Translations under genes and position numbers: made by a program | Source: Rachycentron canadum | Taxonomy: Eukaryota > Chordata > Actinopteri > Carangiformes > Rachycentridae | Direction: 5' to 3' | Assembly (NCBI GenBank): GCA_038496675.1 | Contig: CM076671.1 | Span: forward strand, 5,764,296-5,828,295 | DNA length: 64,000 nucleotides | Notes under the pieces: generated by a model | Told to the model about the DNA's origin: nothing | What the model saw: the letters and a program-made list of their open reading frames with translations, nothing else | The model's database searches: none | Shown here: positions 49,012-60,560 of the stretch, one piece after another | How positions within the stretch are numbered: position 1 is the first letter of the stretch | Layout: the number at the start of each line of letters is the position of its first letter

Positions 49012-49561
49012 CAACCATGCAGAAACTAGTTTTCTAAATGTTCATCACATAAAAGCAAAATCTGATAATAAAACAGAAAACCACATCATGTACATCTTGT
49101 TTCTGTTCAATAGTCTGATGTGTCAGCACTTGGAGCTCATATTATAGTGATTGTGTTATTACTATAATGGAAATCATTCCAATGAGATTTTTTCCTTGTG
49201 GATAAATAACATTGCAGTAAATGACATAACTCTTCCAGTTTAAAACAAATACACACAAACACTCTAAATTGTCAGTTATCAGGTTTAAAGGGTGAGTTTC
49301 AAGCCCCATTTTTCTCCCAGAATGCCCATAATCCCTTGCTAGGTCACACAGATTAAGGACTTGTCCAGAAGATGAGATACAGTGCTCCCTGGCACTCTTC
49401 ACCATCACCCTGTCACACACATCCACATGCACACACTCACAAACACACAGTGCTTGGACTCTGCTCCAAACCTCTTACTAATGCTGCACTCCAGAGGCGT
49501 CAGAAAGTCCCCAAGAAAAACACAAAGTTTACCTCACATCAAAGCTGAAATTCATACCATG

Positions 49562-49562
<1 letters not shown>

Positions 49563-49610
<48 letters not shown>
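49563..49610. repeat. (TG)n microsatellite
   Basis: About 23 TG units, read directly. Confidence 0.95.
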
Positions 49611-50388
49611 CCTCAGACTATGCCAGTAAATTCACCAGTAAAAAAATATCAGAGCGGCCTCCGGACTGTTTGACTAACAAATAATCTGTGGGAAATGCTG
49701 CGCAGCATTATCACAGCACAAAACACACAGGCACCAACACCTGCATCACTGCACTTCTATAGAGACACACAAGTTCACCAGTCTGTCTCATTTATTTACA
49801 TATAATCCCCTTCAGTCATATAACTATGGCTGTGTGAAGTGTTTTATTCAGAAATGAGAGACAATAGATTGATCTGAATGTGCACAGCCTACAGTTTTGA
49901 ACTTTGACTCATGTGTTTCTTTGTTTGAACGTTCATGCAGAACTCAGTGATGCCAATAAATGTTTTCAGTTCCAACTTCCTGTCACATTTTGATGCCTTA
50001 TGTTCAGAAGTGACCCATGCGCCGGCTGATTTTGCTGAACCAAATTGCTTGCAGAGTGGCTCTGCTGCGGCTCGGCTCCAAAAACTTTCCTATCTCACTG
50101 CCCAACTCCTGGCGTCAATTAAAGGGAGAGTCTGCTGAATGCTTGTCTTCCCTCATTACACTGAGACAGAGAAGAAAGAGTTGAGCCCGAATGGGGTCGT
50201 CCCAGACTAATGAGGACATTGCGACTCCTTTATGTCATTAGATGTGGCGTTAATGCGAGAGAAGCAGAAGAAGAAGAAGCAAGGAGGACACAACAGTCTC
50301 TGGACACCTCTGCAAACGGGCCATGACGCTGGTCATGGTCACATCCTCAACGTCTGAGCAGTCTGATCCCAGTGATACAGGCCCTGCT

Positions 50389-50402
50389 GTTGCCATGGAG
50401 AT
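50389..50402. promoter_or_regulatory. X-box-like half palindrome
   Basis: GTTGCCATGGAGAT has a perfect RFX left half and centre with a degenerate right half. It lies about 3.5 kb upstream of gpm6b exon 1. Weak on its own. Confidence 0.3.
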
Positions 50403-52642
50403 GTTTAACACTGCCAGCAGGCTGCACTAATTCACATCTTTTAGCGATGCTATCAGTTCTTAGAAAAACTTCTCACGTGGCCTCATCACAGCTTTAATAC
50501 GCCGAGAGCCAGAAAAAAAAGCAAATTGATAAGATAGCCATGAAGAGGGATGGACTGAAAGAAATTTTATCAATGTACTGAAAATGATTTGTTCTTCTGC
50601 ATGTCAACAAGTATGGCCTTCAGTCCTGCTGGAGGCTTTAGTTGATTTAGTGTATTTCTGTGTTGGTGCCTGAAAGCGTCAGAGGGAAAATCCTCCTGTG
50701 GACAATTAAAGTGGGCAGTAAATAAGTAAGAAGTGGTGGTGGTCCTGTGAATGGGAGGATCACAAACAAGATGCTTTAAGTCCTCTGAGTTGTATCACTC
50801 CCATCAGCCTCAGCTGTACTTTGTATTTAGTGCCCATTAGCAGATTTTGGAGCAAATTGCACAAATGCATGCCTCCAAGCTTTAGCTAATGGTGTCTAGA
50901 CATAATATTTGGTTTGGAAATCATGATTATAGCAAACACCAGCCATGAATTAACAAGGATGCATGAATTCTCCAAAAGGTGAAAGCTGACAAGACTGCAG
51001 GAGGGATATACAGCATTGGACAGCACTAATGTTATTTAGATAGAGGTTATTGTATCCTTACATCTTCGTCCTTACTACATGCATTGGATTGACTCTCTAA
51101 TTGCCTTCCTGACACGCTGCTCTAGACCATTTTGCATCTCTTTCGTTGAGCACTGACTCTGACTATCAGGCTTTGAGCTCTGATCCCTGAGCTTGACCTC
51201 ACCATGACCTACAGTATCTGTCATCCCACGCCTTAGGAAATCACCGCCGTGCTGCTCAAAGCTATTTGTGTCTGTCTCTGACTATTATAGGTGGTCCCAG
51301 GTCACAGAAAATGAGACTTTGAAAAATGAATTTGAAATCAGGTTATTGTCAACTGACTGTTAAGCCCTGCTGCTCGCTCTTTCCACACCTGCCATTTGTT
51401 AGCCTGGATAATCGCTGTTCAAGGGCAGGTTTAAGCAAACTTTCAACTACGCACAGTATTTTGGGATGTCAAACATGAACGTAGCTCAACTATAGCTGCA
51501 TTACATGAGTCAGTATAGTTAACAACTTCAATACATGCAAGTAAGCAGCCTCTTATCCATCATCCACATTGTGTGTGCATTAGAAAATCTCCACAAAGGA
51601 TCTTTCAGCTGTGCAACTAAAAGCAAGAAAAATATCTAGCCTTGAAAGAGAAAAGCAGAACACATTTTCATATTGTGAACAAGTGTCTATTTTGTACATT
51701 TGTTATTGGAGTCATGACACGAGTCAAAATTTCTCCTGCGTGCATGCAACAGTTTTCAACACTTGTCTGTCTCACCCTGTGTGTTGCTGCCTGTTTGGAC
51801 ATTGATTTATCTGCCTCCATTAGTCAAATATAAGTGTTTTATCTGCAATGGTGGAAACAGAAATACAAAGACGCTGGTATACACACTCACGCACACACAG
51901 AAACAAGCAGTGTCTCAGCTACAGCTTTATGAGCCTCCCGCTGTTGCTTTAGTCTAATCCTTGCCATTTTAATGGGCTTCTGGCTTCCTCTAAAAGGGAA
52001 ACCTTTGGCAGAGAGCAACATGGAAGCGTTGCACTTTGTGCTGTCTTGTCTCTCACCTGAGAAGTTCCTCTAATTTCTCTGCAAAGGAAGTATGTATGTA
52101 CAAGTCTGTGATTTTGTGCATTGTTGTGCATTAGTGCACCTGTGTGTTTGTGTATGTTCCCAGATCTGGGGTGTTAATATGTTGGTGTGACCCAGTTACC
52201 CCCCACCCAACACTCAACAGTCAGTCAAGGAGATGCTTCCCTCTCATCCCTGAACTATGGGATGCTGACAAAGGATAGTCTTGAACGCATGCACACATAC
52301 ACACTCAGTGTAAAGATATCAATACTGTTTTATTGTGATATGGAGTTTTAAAGGAATATTCCAAACAAATACAGCATGGGATCTATTTGTTATGAATTTT
52401 CATTTCTTTCTTTGCCTCTTTGTATCTCTCCCTACATCTTCCTCCAACTGACAACTGAAATACAAAGCAGACACGTAGGCAACTTTGATGGAAATTCATG
52501 CAAACGAATCCCAACATGCTGCATCATCATCTGTATCGCCTGAAACATCTGCACTTTTCAAAGTTTTGCTTTTATGTGCAATGGTTTGAGTAATGGTTTT
52601 AAGCAGCAAACTTATCTCTCTCTCTGTCTCACTCTCACTCAC

Positions 52643-52661
52643 TCACACACACACACACACA
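52643..52661. repeat. (AC)n microsatellite
   Basis: About nine AC units after an ACTC-type run, a few tens of bases before the hairpin at 52693. Confidence 0.85.
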
Positions 52662-52692
52662 AATCTTAATGCCTAACTAAACGCCCACCCTC

Positions 52693-52769
52693 TATTGAAA
52701 CCAATTATAAAGACACATCAAAGTGAGACATGCTCTCTCACTTTGATGTGTCTTGCCTTATTTTCAATA
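52693..52769. repeat. Foldback: 19-bp perfect stem, 7-base loop, 8-bp basal stem
   Basis: The arm at 52710-52728 (aagacacatcaaagtgaga) is the exact reverse complement of 52736-52754, separated by CATGCTC. Outside a 9/7-base internal loop, TATTGAAA (52693-52700) pairs with TTTCAATA (52762-52769). The fold is about 77 bases, the size and shape of a microRNA precursor, but it could also be a foldback from mutation or a small transposon remnant. No known microRNA is recognised. Confidence 0.85.
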
Positions 52770-53194
52770 TCTGTATCCTGTCAGTTCAGATACAGATGGC
52801 TTAACCTACACACACCTCCACACACAAACGCACTCACGCCTCCACACCCATCCCCCCGCCACCCCCTCCATCCAGCAATTTATCCGACGAGCCACTAATC
52901 CTGCTGGCCCAGATTTGGTCCACAGTCTGCTCCACATGATGTTATGTTGTCACCAACATCCCAACAACTGCACATATGCCCAAACGCCAAATACACACAA
53001 ACATATACCCTCAATCCACTCCAAAGCTGCCCGCCTGCATCATGTGACCTCCGAAGAGTCATGTGACTCAGGAGCTGCTGCACCTGTGACCTACTGTACT
53101 GAACTGCAGCAGTGTGGGATAAGCACTGCTTCCATCTACGGTACACAAGCACACCATGAGTCATTGTGTGGAGGAAATGCAAAGCAGGGTGGGT

Positions 53195-53215
53195 TCATCA
53201 TCATCATCATCATCA
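53195..53215. repeat. (ATC)n microsatellite
   Basis: About seven ATC/TCA units. It encodes the isoleucine run in the spurious open frame crossing it. Confidence 0.9.
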
Positions 53216-53405
53216 CTGCAGAGGTGGTAGAGCAGCAGCAGGAGATGAGGGAGAATGACAATTCGTTGTGGTCTGTGGACCATGTGTATATATATTTCTG
53301 TATTGCCTATTTTTTGCTTGTGTGGGCTTGTGTGATCAGATGTATGATGGTCCGCATGTGCCAAGTTTGGGATGACGCCTGCCTCGGAGCTTTGTGCATC
53401 GCCAC

Positions 53406-53419
53406 GTCGCCATGGCAAC
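53406..53419. promoter_or_regulatory. X-box-like palindrome (RFX-type)
   Basis: GTCGCCATGGCAAC has a perfect RFX centre and right half, with one change in the left half. It lies between gpm6b and gemin8. Confidence 0.4.
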
Positions 53420-54971
53420 AGGTCTTCTCGGCGACGTCTGATTCAGACACATCAGAGTAGCCCCTGGCTGAGCATAAAACGCTCACATGCAGCACAAGAG
53501 GAAGACAAGTGGATTGTAGCCGAAATATGAAAGCAAATATGAGGTTGGAATGTGGGTGTATTGAAGGAACGGATGCATGTTTGAAATCCTGCAAAAGAAG
53601 TATGCTTTATCTCAAACAAAGATGTGGCACTGACACTGAAGACCACCTTTTCAAAACATTAAAGACCAACTGTACAAACACTAAAAAATGAGCAACAGAG
53701 GGGAAAGTGTCTGGACCTCAGCTTGTATGTTTCTGTGATATAATTTGGTCCACAAAATCAATTCTGTAACTCTGGAGTAGATGAAGTACAGATGCTGGAG
53801 AAGTTAGAGATGAGGAGGCAGGAAAGCAAGGAATTTTGCCTGAAGCAGTAAAATTTAAAAAAAAAAAAAAAAGCAGTGATGACATTCTGTAAAACAGGTG
53901 ATTAATGTTGCATATATTCTTTAACTGTGAGAGCTGAGGCTGAACAGCACTCGGGACGAAGCAGAGGAATCGTTTGTAGTTCATAGACAAGGGGTTGGTG
54001 GCACAAATATAACCTGAAACTGAACCTATTATTCTGTTACCCACCATCAAACCTTCTACCTTCCAACCATTTTGTTTTCTTATTAGGAGTTCACCTAGTT
54101 TTTAGCTTGAGGTCACTTCCTCTGTCTAACTGCCCACTACCAAACTCTCTCCCGCACTTGAGTCCCCAAGGATTTTAATACTATCTGGATTTTTGTTTAC
54201 TGACACTTTCACAAAATTGCAACTGCCTCTCTCTCTGTGTGTCTTTCATGGTATTGAGTCAAAACCCTGACACCCTAACACACTCAAGGCAGCTGATTCT
54301 AAATGTCAGACTTCATTTAACTCGCAAGACCGACACTTATGCTGCTGTTCCTGTCGGCCCACAGCCTTCATAGTTAATTTGACACAGATAGTCTTGAAAA
54401 GCTGAAACATTCATATCAGAGTCATATCAGCAGACAAACAAATAACAATTTAATAGAATTGAACTAAAAGAAATCTACTCGTTAATACTGGGAACTGGGG
54501 ATTGTTGATCTCAGTGATGAAAATTGTATAATTTCCATGTGTTTAATCTTGTGTGCAATATTTATACTAGACATACAGCATTATGTATTAACACAGACTG
54601 AATATGGAAAAGTATTTCATTCAAATACTTTCAAACTTAATATATATATGTATATATGCAGATGAAAAATAGTAATTAGAGTTTGTATTCAGCCAAACCC
54701 AGACCATTTATAACAGTATTGCAGTGTTGGTGCGCTGTTATTGTAATCAGGTCAGTGGATCGTTCCAATTTCTCCTTTCTTTCTCAGCTGATTGATCATT
54801 TATTCCTTCAGAATAAAACAATCCTTTAAAATCTGCAGCCTTTGAAGTCTCTCTGCTTGATGGCTGCTACATTCAGAAGCCATTCTGAAGATCGCCGCAC
54901 AGCAAATCCACAGGAGAGGATGCAAAATGATATGAATTTCCACATACAGCCGAGGAGAGACTAACTGCAGC

Positions 54972-54978
<7 letters not shown>

Positions 54979-55007
<29 letters not shown>
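54979..55007. repeat. (GA)n microsatellite
   Basis: About 14 GA units at the start of a purine-rich stretch that runs to about 55190. Confidence 0.95.
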
Positions 55008-55008
<1 letters not shown>

Positions 55009-57999
55009 ACAAAGAGCGAATTCATGAAGGAGGACGTGTGGGGAGAGGCGGAGGGGAGGGAGGGAAGTGGAAAGAATAATGATGAAGACAATGAGCAGGG
55101 AGATGATGAGAGAAGCAGATGCAGATGAAAGATGGGATGATGATGCTGACGATGATGAGACAAAAGTAGCAGTTTGGGGGAATAACAGGCAAAACGGTGG
55201 AGCTGAAAGAAGAGAAGTTTATGGTGGCTCCCTGCAGAAAAATGGCTCTGGTTCCCCATCGCAATAAATCATGTCACTTGGCTACATCCTGTCTGTTCTC
55301 AACTTCTCACTGGCCTGAAGGCGATAAACAGCCCTGCTGCCTTATTGGAAACAGATGTTATGAATGGGTGAGAGAGGCAGAGACAAAGAGAGAGATGTAG
55401 TGGAGGAGGGTAGGGAGGAAAGTAATGACAGAGATTGAAATGCTTGAAAAAGTTGGCAGCTTTGCATCAGTGGCCTAACGAGATCAAAATGAATGCTACT
55501 GGCCTCAGGTCGGCCTTTGGTGAAACAGAGGCAGAGACAATACTGAACTTCTGCCAAGACATTCTGGTCTGGTTACAGCTTTCTGAACAAATACTGCGAT
55601 CACGTCTGCACACACAGATCTCAACCATCGCAGGTTTGATGTAGTGTAAAGCAGAATTAGCTTCAAACTATGAATGTCAGATGGCTTTGTCATATCATAA
55701 TTTTACTTTTGAGATGATTAGATTTAGACCTTTCTTGCATGAACAACTGCATGTCAATCAATGTCAACTTCTATCTCTGTGCACCTTTGAATTAATTACC
55801 ACCGTTTTTAGATCCTTTCCTTAAACTGTGTCCTTTGCCTTGTGTTTATAGATGACATCCATTTTTACCAATGCATTGAAACGTCTCATCCTATTTGATT
55901 TCACTTTTGACCCCAGATACCTGGGATAGTTTGTTGCCCGCTGTGTCTTTTCTTCCTTGCGCTTCCTTGCACGACATTCACCCGCTTCTACACAACAGCA
56001 ATTGTCTTCCGTGTTTCAAGCTTGACCAGCCTGTTTAATCCACAGTGAGGGAGCGGATCATTCCTTCCTAATCCAATCATCACCAACTATCACATGAGGA
56101 GTTGACGTGGGGAGGCTGAAGAGTCTTTATGTTTAACTGCAGCTCACATTTTACAAGAGCCTGAATATAGCCTAAATGACTGACCACTAAAACTTCTTTA
56201 CTCAGGAGCATCACTAACTTATTTTAATAATCAGCTGAAATATTTAAAAGCTGTAACACTGTAGGAAAAGGTGTGCACTCTTGTCAGGACCTTGCTCTTG
56301 TCTCTTCATCTTTGAAAGCTTTAAACCCTGTCCTGTCCACTGACATGCAACACACACACAAAAGGAAATCAGACACACACTGCACTGACATGCTGTGTGC
56401 ATTTTACTCTCCATACACACAGTGACTAATTTTTATGCAGCTGACACAGCCTGACATCTCACTCTTGCAGCCACAGATAATCGTGCACACTCATTCATGT
56501 CCAAAACTAATGTTTTAAAGATGTTTTTTTCTCTCATCTCACACGCTCTTCCTTGTTGCTATCAATTGGCAGAAAAAAGGAAAGAAATTGAGGGTGAAGC
56601 GGTGGAAGTTAACAGACTCAGGAGGTTTTAAACTGTTCCTTTGAGCCTTTAAACTGATTAGCAGACATGCAAAGTGGACACCAGCCTCCCTGCATCACAC
56701 AGAGTGCACACACACCAGGAACACACAGCATCCAAATGAGAGGAGACAAACCAAAAGAGGTGCATAGTATCAGAGGAGTATCAAAAGTCTGTCTTTCTTC
56801 CACGAGTGTAGAAATAAAACCAGAAAGCTGCACCTACCCATTGTTCTGCTCCTATAAAAACTGGCCCTGAGACTTCAAAAGTGCTCCAACTTCCAAATGA
56901 TGTCCACAGGTTGTGTGAAGGGGGGCTGCATGCAAACAACTGGACGTCCCATTTTAGAAAGAGAGGGGGGTGGAGGGTGAGGGGTGACGTCACGACCAAA
57001 GCTAGAAAGGAATCCCAATTTAATAATAATAAAAACTCACTCCTTATCTGATCAATTGTCCATGGACAGAACAATGAGAATTTATATTCTTATAAGAACT
57101 ATTATTATTATTATTACTATTGAGAATAATAATGACAGTCAGACTATAGGCATATATACCAGTAAGGAGTTCATTAATCATACACTGCTTCTGTGCACAC
57201 TCATGCTATATACATGTATTTGCCTGCCAGTGGGCTATTGCTTGATTTCCATAAAGAACAAGAACTAACCAATGTGCAGTGATGGAAAGTAACTAACCCA
57301 GTACATTTACTCAAATACTGTGCTTAAGGGCAAGTAAAGAAAAAGCAAGTACTGCAAATTTGTGTGTTTATTCTTTCCTGTGACACTATATATTTAAGAA
57401 TTATATAAAAATTTGTCTCACAGGGGCGACTTTTTTCAGAAGTGCTTTTCCTTTGGTGTTTTTTAGTACATTGTACTGATAATGCTGGCGTTTAATGATA
57501 TTTTGGTGTGCTTTTACATAAGTAAATGATCTGAGCGCTAGTTTACTGACTCCAGAGAACAAACAGCGTTGCACAAGCCTCTGTGCAGCCTATTTTTATT
57601 TGATACATTTACATGCATTGAACTTATTTTACAGGGTCAGAAAGGCAGTGAAAATGCCATGTGAGCCTCACCCTGTTCACCAGTGTGTCCTCCTTTATGC
57701 AGATGCTGTACTAACATCTGCCTGCTCATCTCCACACTTTACCAAGATACAGTCAGCAAGAAAAAGCCATATTTTCTCTGAACTGAGAAATATTTTTGCA
57801 CAGTGCAGTACAGACAAATTAGAAGTCTTAAAAATGACATAAATGTTTAATTTCATTAAAATACAATATTGGCCCAGTTTTGGGTTTAGAAATGTGCTGC
57901 CCAAATGCTGAGCAGCAGTTATGTAATGAAGAGCTCATTACACAGAGGGAAGTAAGAGATCACAGCTGACAAAGCAGGTTTTATCCAAACATATAACAC

Positions 58000-58005
58000 T
58001 TTATT
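58000..58005 (-). other. gemin8: Candidate gemin8 poly(A) signal
   Basis: TTTATT on the plus strand reads AATAAA on the minus strand, about 800 bases past the gemin8 stop. It is the only clear AATAAA I saw between the stop and this point. Confidence 0.4.
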
Positions 58006-58804
58006 ATAGACAGAATTTATATCAAAATACACACCCCCAAGTGTAAAAAAACAAGTGCAGACACAGGATAAGAAGAGAATAGTCAACACCCTCTTGATAA
58101 TCCACACAGATGGCTTTGAACCCAATGAAATGTCAAGAGTCTGAGAGCCACAGTTTAGAAGTAACAACGATAAATCACTGTGTGTTGAGGAGTGGAGGAT
58201 CAGAAGCAGCCATGCAGGAATGCTTCTGAGTTTGAACAGAGGAATGCATTGAGAAGTGTTTTTGGGGTTGAACTAAGATGACAGGCATAAGAGGAGCTAC
58301 TGCAGCATGAAACATCAACAGAGCTGGAGGGTAAACAAAAACAGATTAGGAGGAAACACGCCGGCAACATGTTGTTTGAATACATCTACAACACATACCA
58401 GGGCTGTTTTACTGTACCTCTGACCCTCAGCTCACACTTGCTTTAAGGTTTTTATCCTAAAATCAAGGGTCTGAGAAACAAATGGAACTTCTAGAAATCT
58501 GGGGCAGTGCTATGTGTTAGTGATTAATGCATTCAATTAAAAACATTTGATGTTCTTTCACAACCATAAATTTCCATTTGGAGCAGCAGCTGACAGGTCA
58601 GTGACATCTGTGTCTGGCTATGCAGAACCTCAGCTAATTTATGCAACTTTTTAGTGCTTAAAATAACTTCTAACCCTCAGCTAACCCAAACCATTAGTTC
58701 CACATCAGCAGCTTCATCAGCCACAATCCATTACATGACAAAGCTGCCATCTCACCAAGAGATCAGGGCGGGGATCTCCTCCAAATCAGCTCTGCCCAAG
58801 GCTG

Positions 58805-59064
58805 TTACAGTTTCAGTGGGATAACAGGCCAGTACTTTGGCTGCTTGAGGTCACAGTTTCTGTCGAATGTGAGCTGCATTGCTGCCTCCATTGCCAGGAT
58901 CTTGGCCGCATCTATGCCATACAGCTTTTTCATCTCGGCCCCGCGTCTCTCACCAGGCCGCTCGGAAGGAGGAGCTGCAGAGCTTCGCCAGGAGGCGCCG
59001 TGCAGGTCCTGGTCGGCTGGCACGTAGCTGTCCTGCTGCTCGGCCTCCATCTGCTGCTGCTTCT
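58805..59064 (-). CDS. gemin8: gemin8 last coding exon
   Basis: 260 bases with acceptor 'ctctatcag'. It starts in phase 1, completing a lysine codon, and encodes [16 protein letters not shown] through the conserved C-terminus and TAA. Confidence 0.93.
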
Positions 59065-60215
59065 CTGATAGAGCAGGAAAACAGATTATTTTTAGACACA
59101 GTAGACACTCTCTTCACTTTAAACTTACTGAGAAAATGATGGAGATTGAAATAGACCCTCTACTCTTTCACTTTAACAGATGACTGCAAAACTTTACAAA
59201 TCAAATCTTTAACTTCTTTATATAGTGGCTCCTTGATCCATCTCAACACCTACACCTAACCCTGTTTTCTTACTCAGCTCCTCTCTGTGTCTCTCTGTCT
59301 GGGCGAAGTACTGCCGCAGCTCCTCGCTGATCTCCATGTTGCTGACGTCACACTCAATCTCGCTGTCCGAGCTGCTCTCCTCGTCCGGATCCTCGCTGTT
59401 GCTCTCTTGGGCGTGCCAGTCTGCATAACGCTGGTGCCTGCTGGGGTACTGCTCCTGGCAGTAGCTGGGGCCATAGGCAGCCTCCAGGGCCTTTCGGTAG
59501 GCACGCCTGTGCCTCTGGTGCCACGCCATGGCCTGTTGGTAGTGCTGCCAATAGCGGTTGTACACGGGGCTGGAAAACCAGGACATCACTGTGCTTATGT
59601 CCTCCTGCCAATGAGAAAGATCTGTTATTCAGCTTAGTTTCATCATTTGTGGGCTTTTTTTCCCATTACAAATCTGCTGGTTTTAGAATTATTAAAAGGT
59701 ACACTCAGCACACTGATGTTACTTAAAAAGGCTGCAAAATTTAAAGCACTGCCACTCTCAAATTTCTCACTTCCCGTGGGCATAAAGTAAAATATTTTCA
59801 TGGCAAAATGTTCTAACAGGTCTCAAGAACTGAGGGTCTGTGAGTCTTTCATGTTTAAGCCCCACTTGGTTATCTGAGACTACAGTTGTCTATCCAGGGA
59901 CTTCTATGCAGAAGACTACAAAAACACTTCCAGACACTACTTTGGTAACTTTATCTGCATCATTTTTCACGGGACTTGCATGTGACCCTCACTGTGGGAT
60001 ACAACATAGGACTTAATAATTCTTACTATTCATTCAGACAGGTCTACAAATGGCAAACTGCCTTTATATTGTGGACTATAGAAAGAGCATACAGACACAA
60101 AGGAGGGGGGGTGAGATGTATATACATAGATATAGGGGATGTAAGATCATTCCCTATGAATAATTGATGTATTATTAATTATCATCAAGCTCCATTTACC
60201 ACAATCACCTACCAT
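58805..60215 (-). CDS. gemin8: Gemin8, SMN-complex subunit
   Basis: Three coding segments (60215-60213, 59604-59274, 59064-58805) join into 594 bases encoding 197 residues; human GEMIN8 is somewhat longer. Gemin8 links Gemin6/7 and Unrip to the SMN complex, which assembles Sm cores on spliceosomal snRNAs in the cytoplasm and Cajal bodies. Family hallmarks are seen: [18 protein letters not shown] near the N-terminus, an acidic serine-rich middle ([22 protein letters not shown]), [16 protein letters not shown], then [16 protein letters not shown] and the conserved end [13 protein letters not shown]. The splice after ..REEL rejoins as [11 protein letters not shown] with the correct phase. If the upstream exon is used, ATG forms its last three bases, giving [11 protein letters not shown]. 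Otherwise translation would begin at the internal ATG at 59586, six codons later. The middle is shorter than in human. Confidence 0.93.
59274..59604 (-). CDS. gemin8: gemin8 main coding exon
   Basis: 331 bases from acceptor 'attggcag' to donor 'ctga|gtaaga'. It encodes [13 protein letters not shown] through TERHREEL plus one base. In the unspliced reading the frame continues into intron (SKKTGLG...), which is not part of the protein. Confidence 0.92.
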
Positions 60216-60270
60216 GTTGGGAGATGTCTGTACCTCTGCTAACTTTGCTAACACCAGTCCATCAGACAGC
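60213..60270 (-). other. gemin8: gemin8 exon ending in the start codon
   Basis: A 58-base exon with acceptor 'ggtttcag' and donor 'caacatg|gtaggt'. Its last three bases are an ATG in frame with the main coding exon. An earlier ATG at 60262 opens a uORF of only four codons (TAG at 60250-60248), out of step with the coding frame. Confidence 0.65.
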
Positions 60271-60464
60271 CTGAAACCTATGGACAAATTCAGTTGATGG
60301 GTTAATAACAACGAGAGCACATGTTAATATGTAAGAAACAAAAATGGATGTTTTTACGAAACAACAACATGAACGACACCGACCTTAGCCTAAACACACA
60401 GCTCATAAATGTCAATAATAAGGTGTGTTTACACGCTGAAAGCCTCCCGTTAGTAAACCTTTAC

Positions 60465-60560
60465 CTCTGTTATGCCGGATGTCAAGTTGGTCATCGGCTC
60501 GTGATGCTTCCTGGGAAAAAACTTCCCAGCATCCTTTGTGTGAAATCCTCTGCAAAATGG
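60465..60560 (-). promoter_or_regulatory. gemin8: gemin8 5' UTR exon and promoter region
   Basis: On the minus strand a leader segment ends at the donor 'cagag|gtaaag' (exon end 60465). Just upstream (about 60540-60575) lies 'gcgccattttgcag', which matches the YY1-type CCAT/AAATGGCG element of TATA-less housekeeping promoters. The start of transcription is estimated, not seen. Confidence 0.45.

Larger units (their letters stand above)
46919..58804. other. Intergenic region between gpm6b and gemin8
   Basis: gpm6b upstream DNA followed by the gemin8 3' flank. I found no supported exon. It contains long CT, AC, GT, GA and TTC/TTA microsatellites, a poly-C run near 48461, two X-box-like sites and a hairpin. 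The longest open frame (52753-53460, plus) is built partly from repeats and is not accepted as a gene. Confidence 0.6.

Noticed and set aside
52753..53460. 235-codon open frame on the plus strand, the longest unexplained frame
   Set aside because: It crosses CA-rich sequence and an ATC repeat (giving an isoleucine run), has no recognisable domain and starts inside the right arm of the hairpin. No splice or family support.
59218..59273. Continuation of the gemin8 main exon frame to its first stop
   Set aside because: It follows a clear donor site, and the next exon restores the conserved C-terminus in phase, so this tail is intron.
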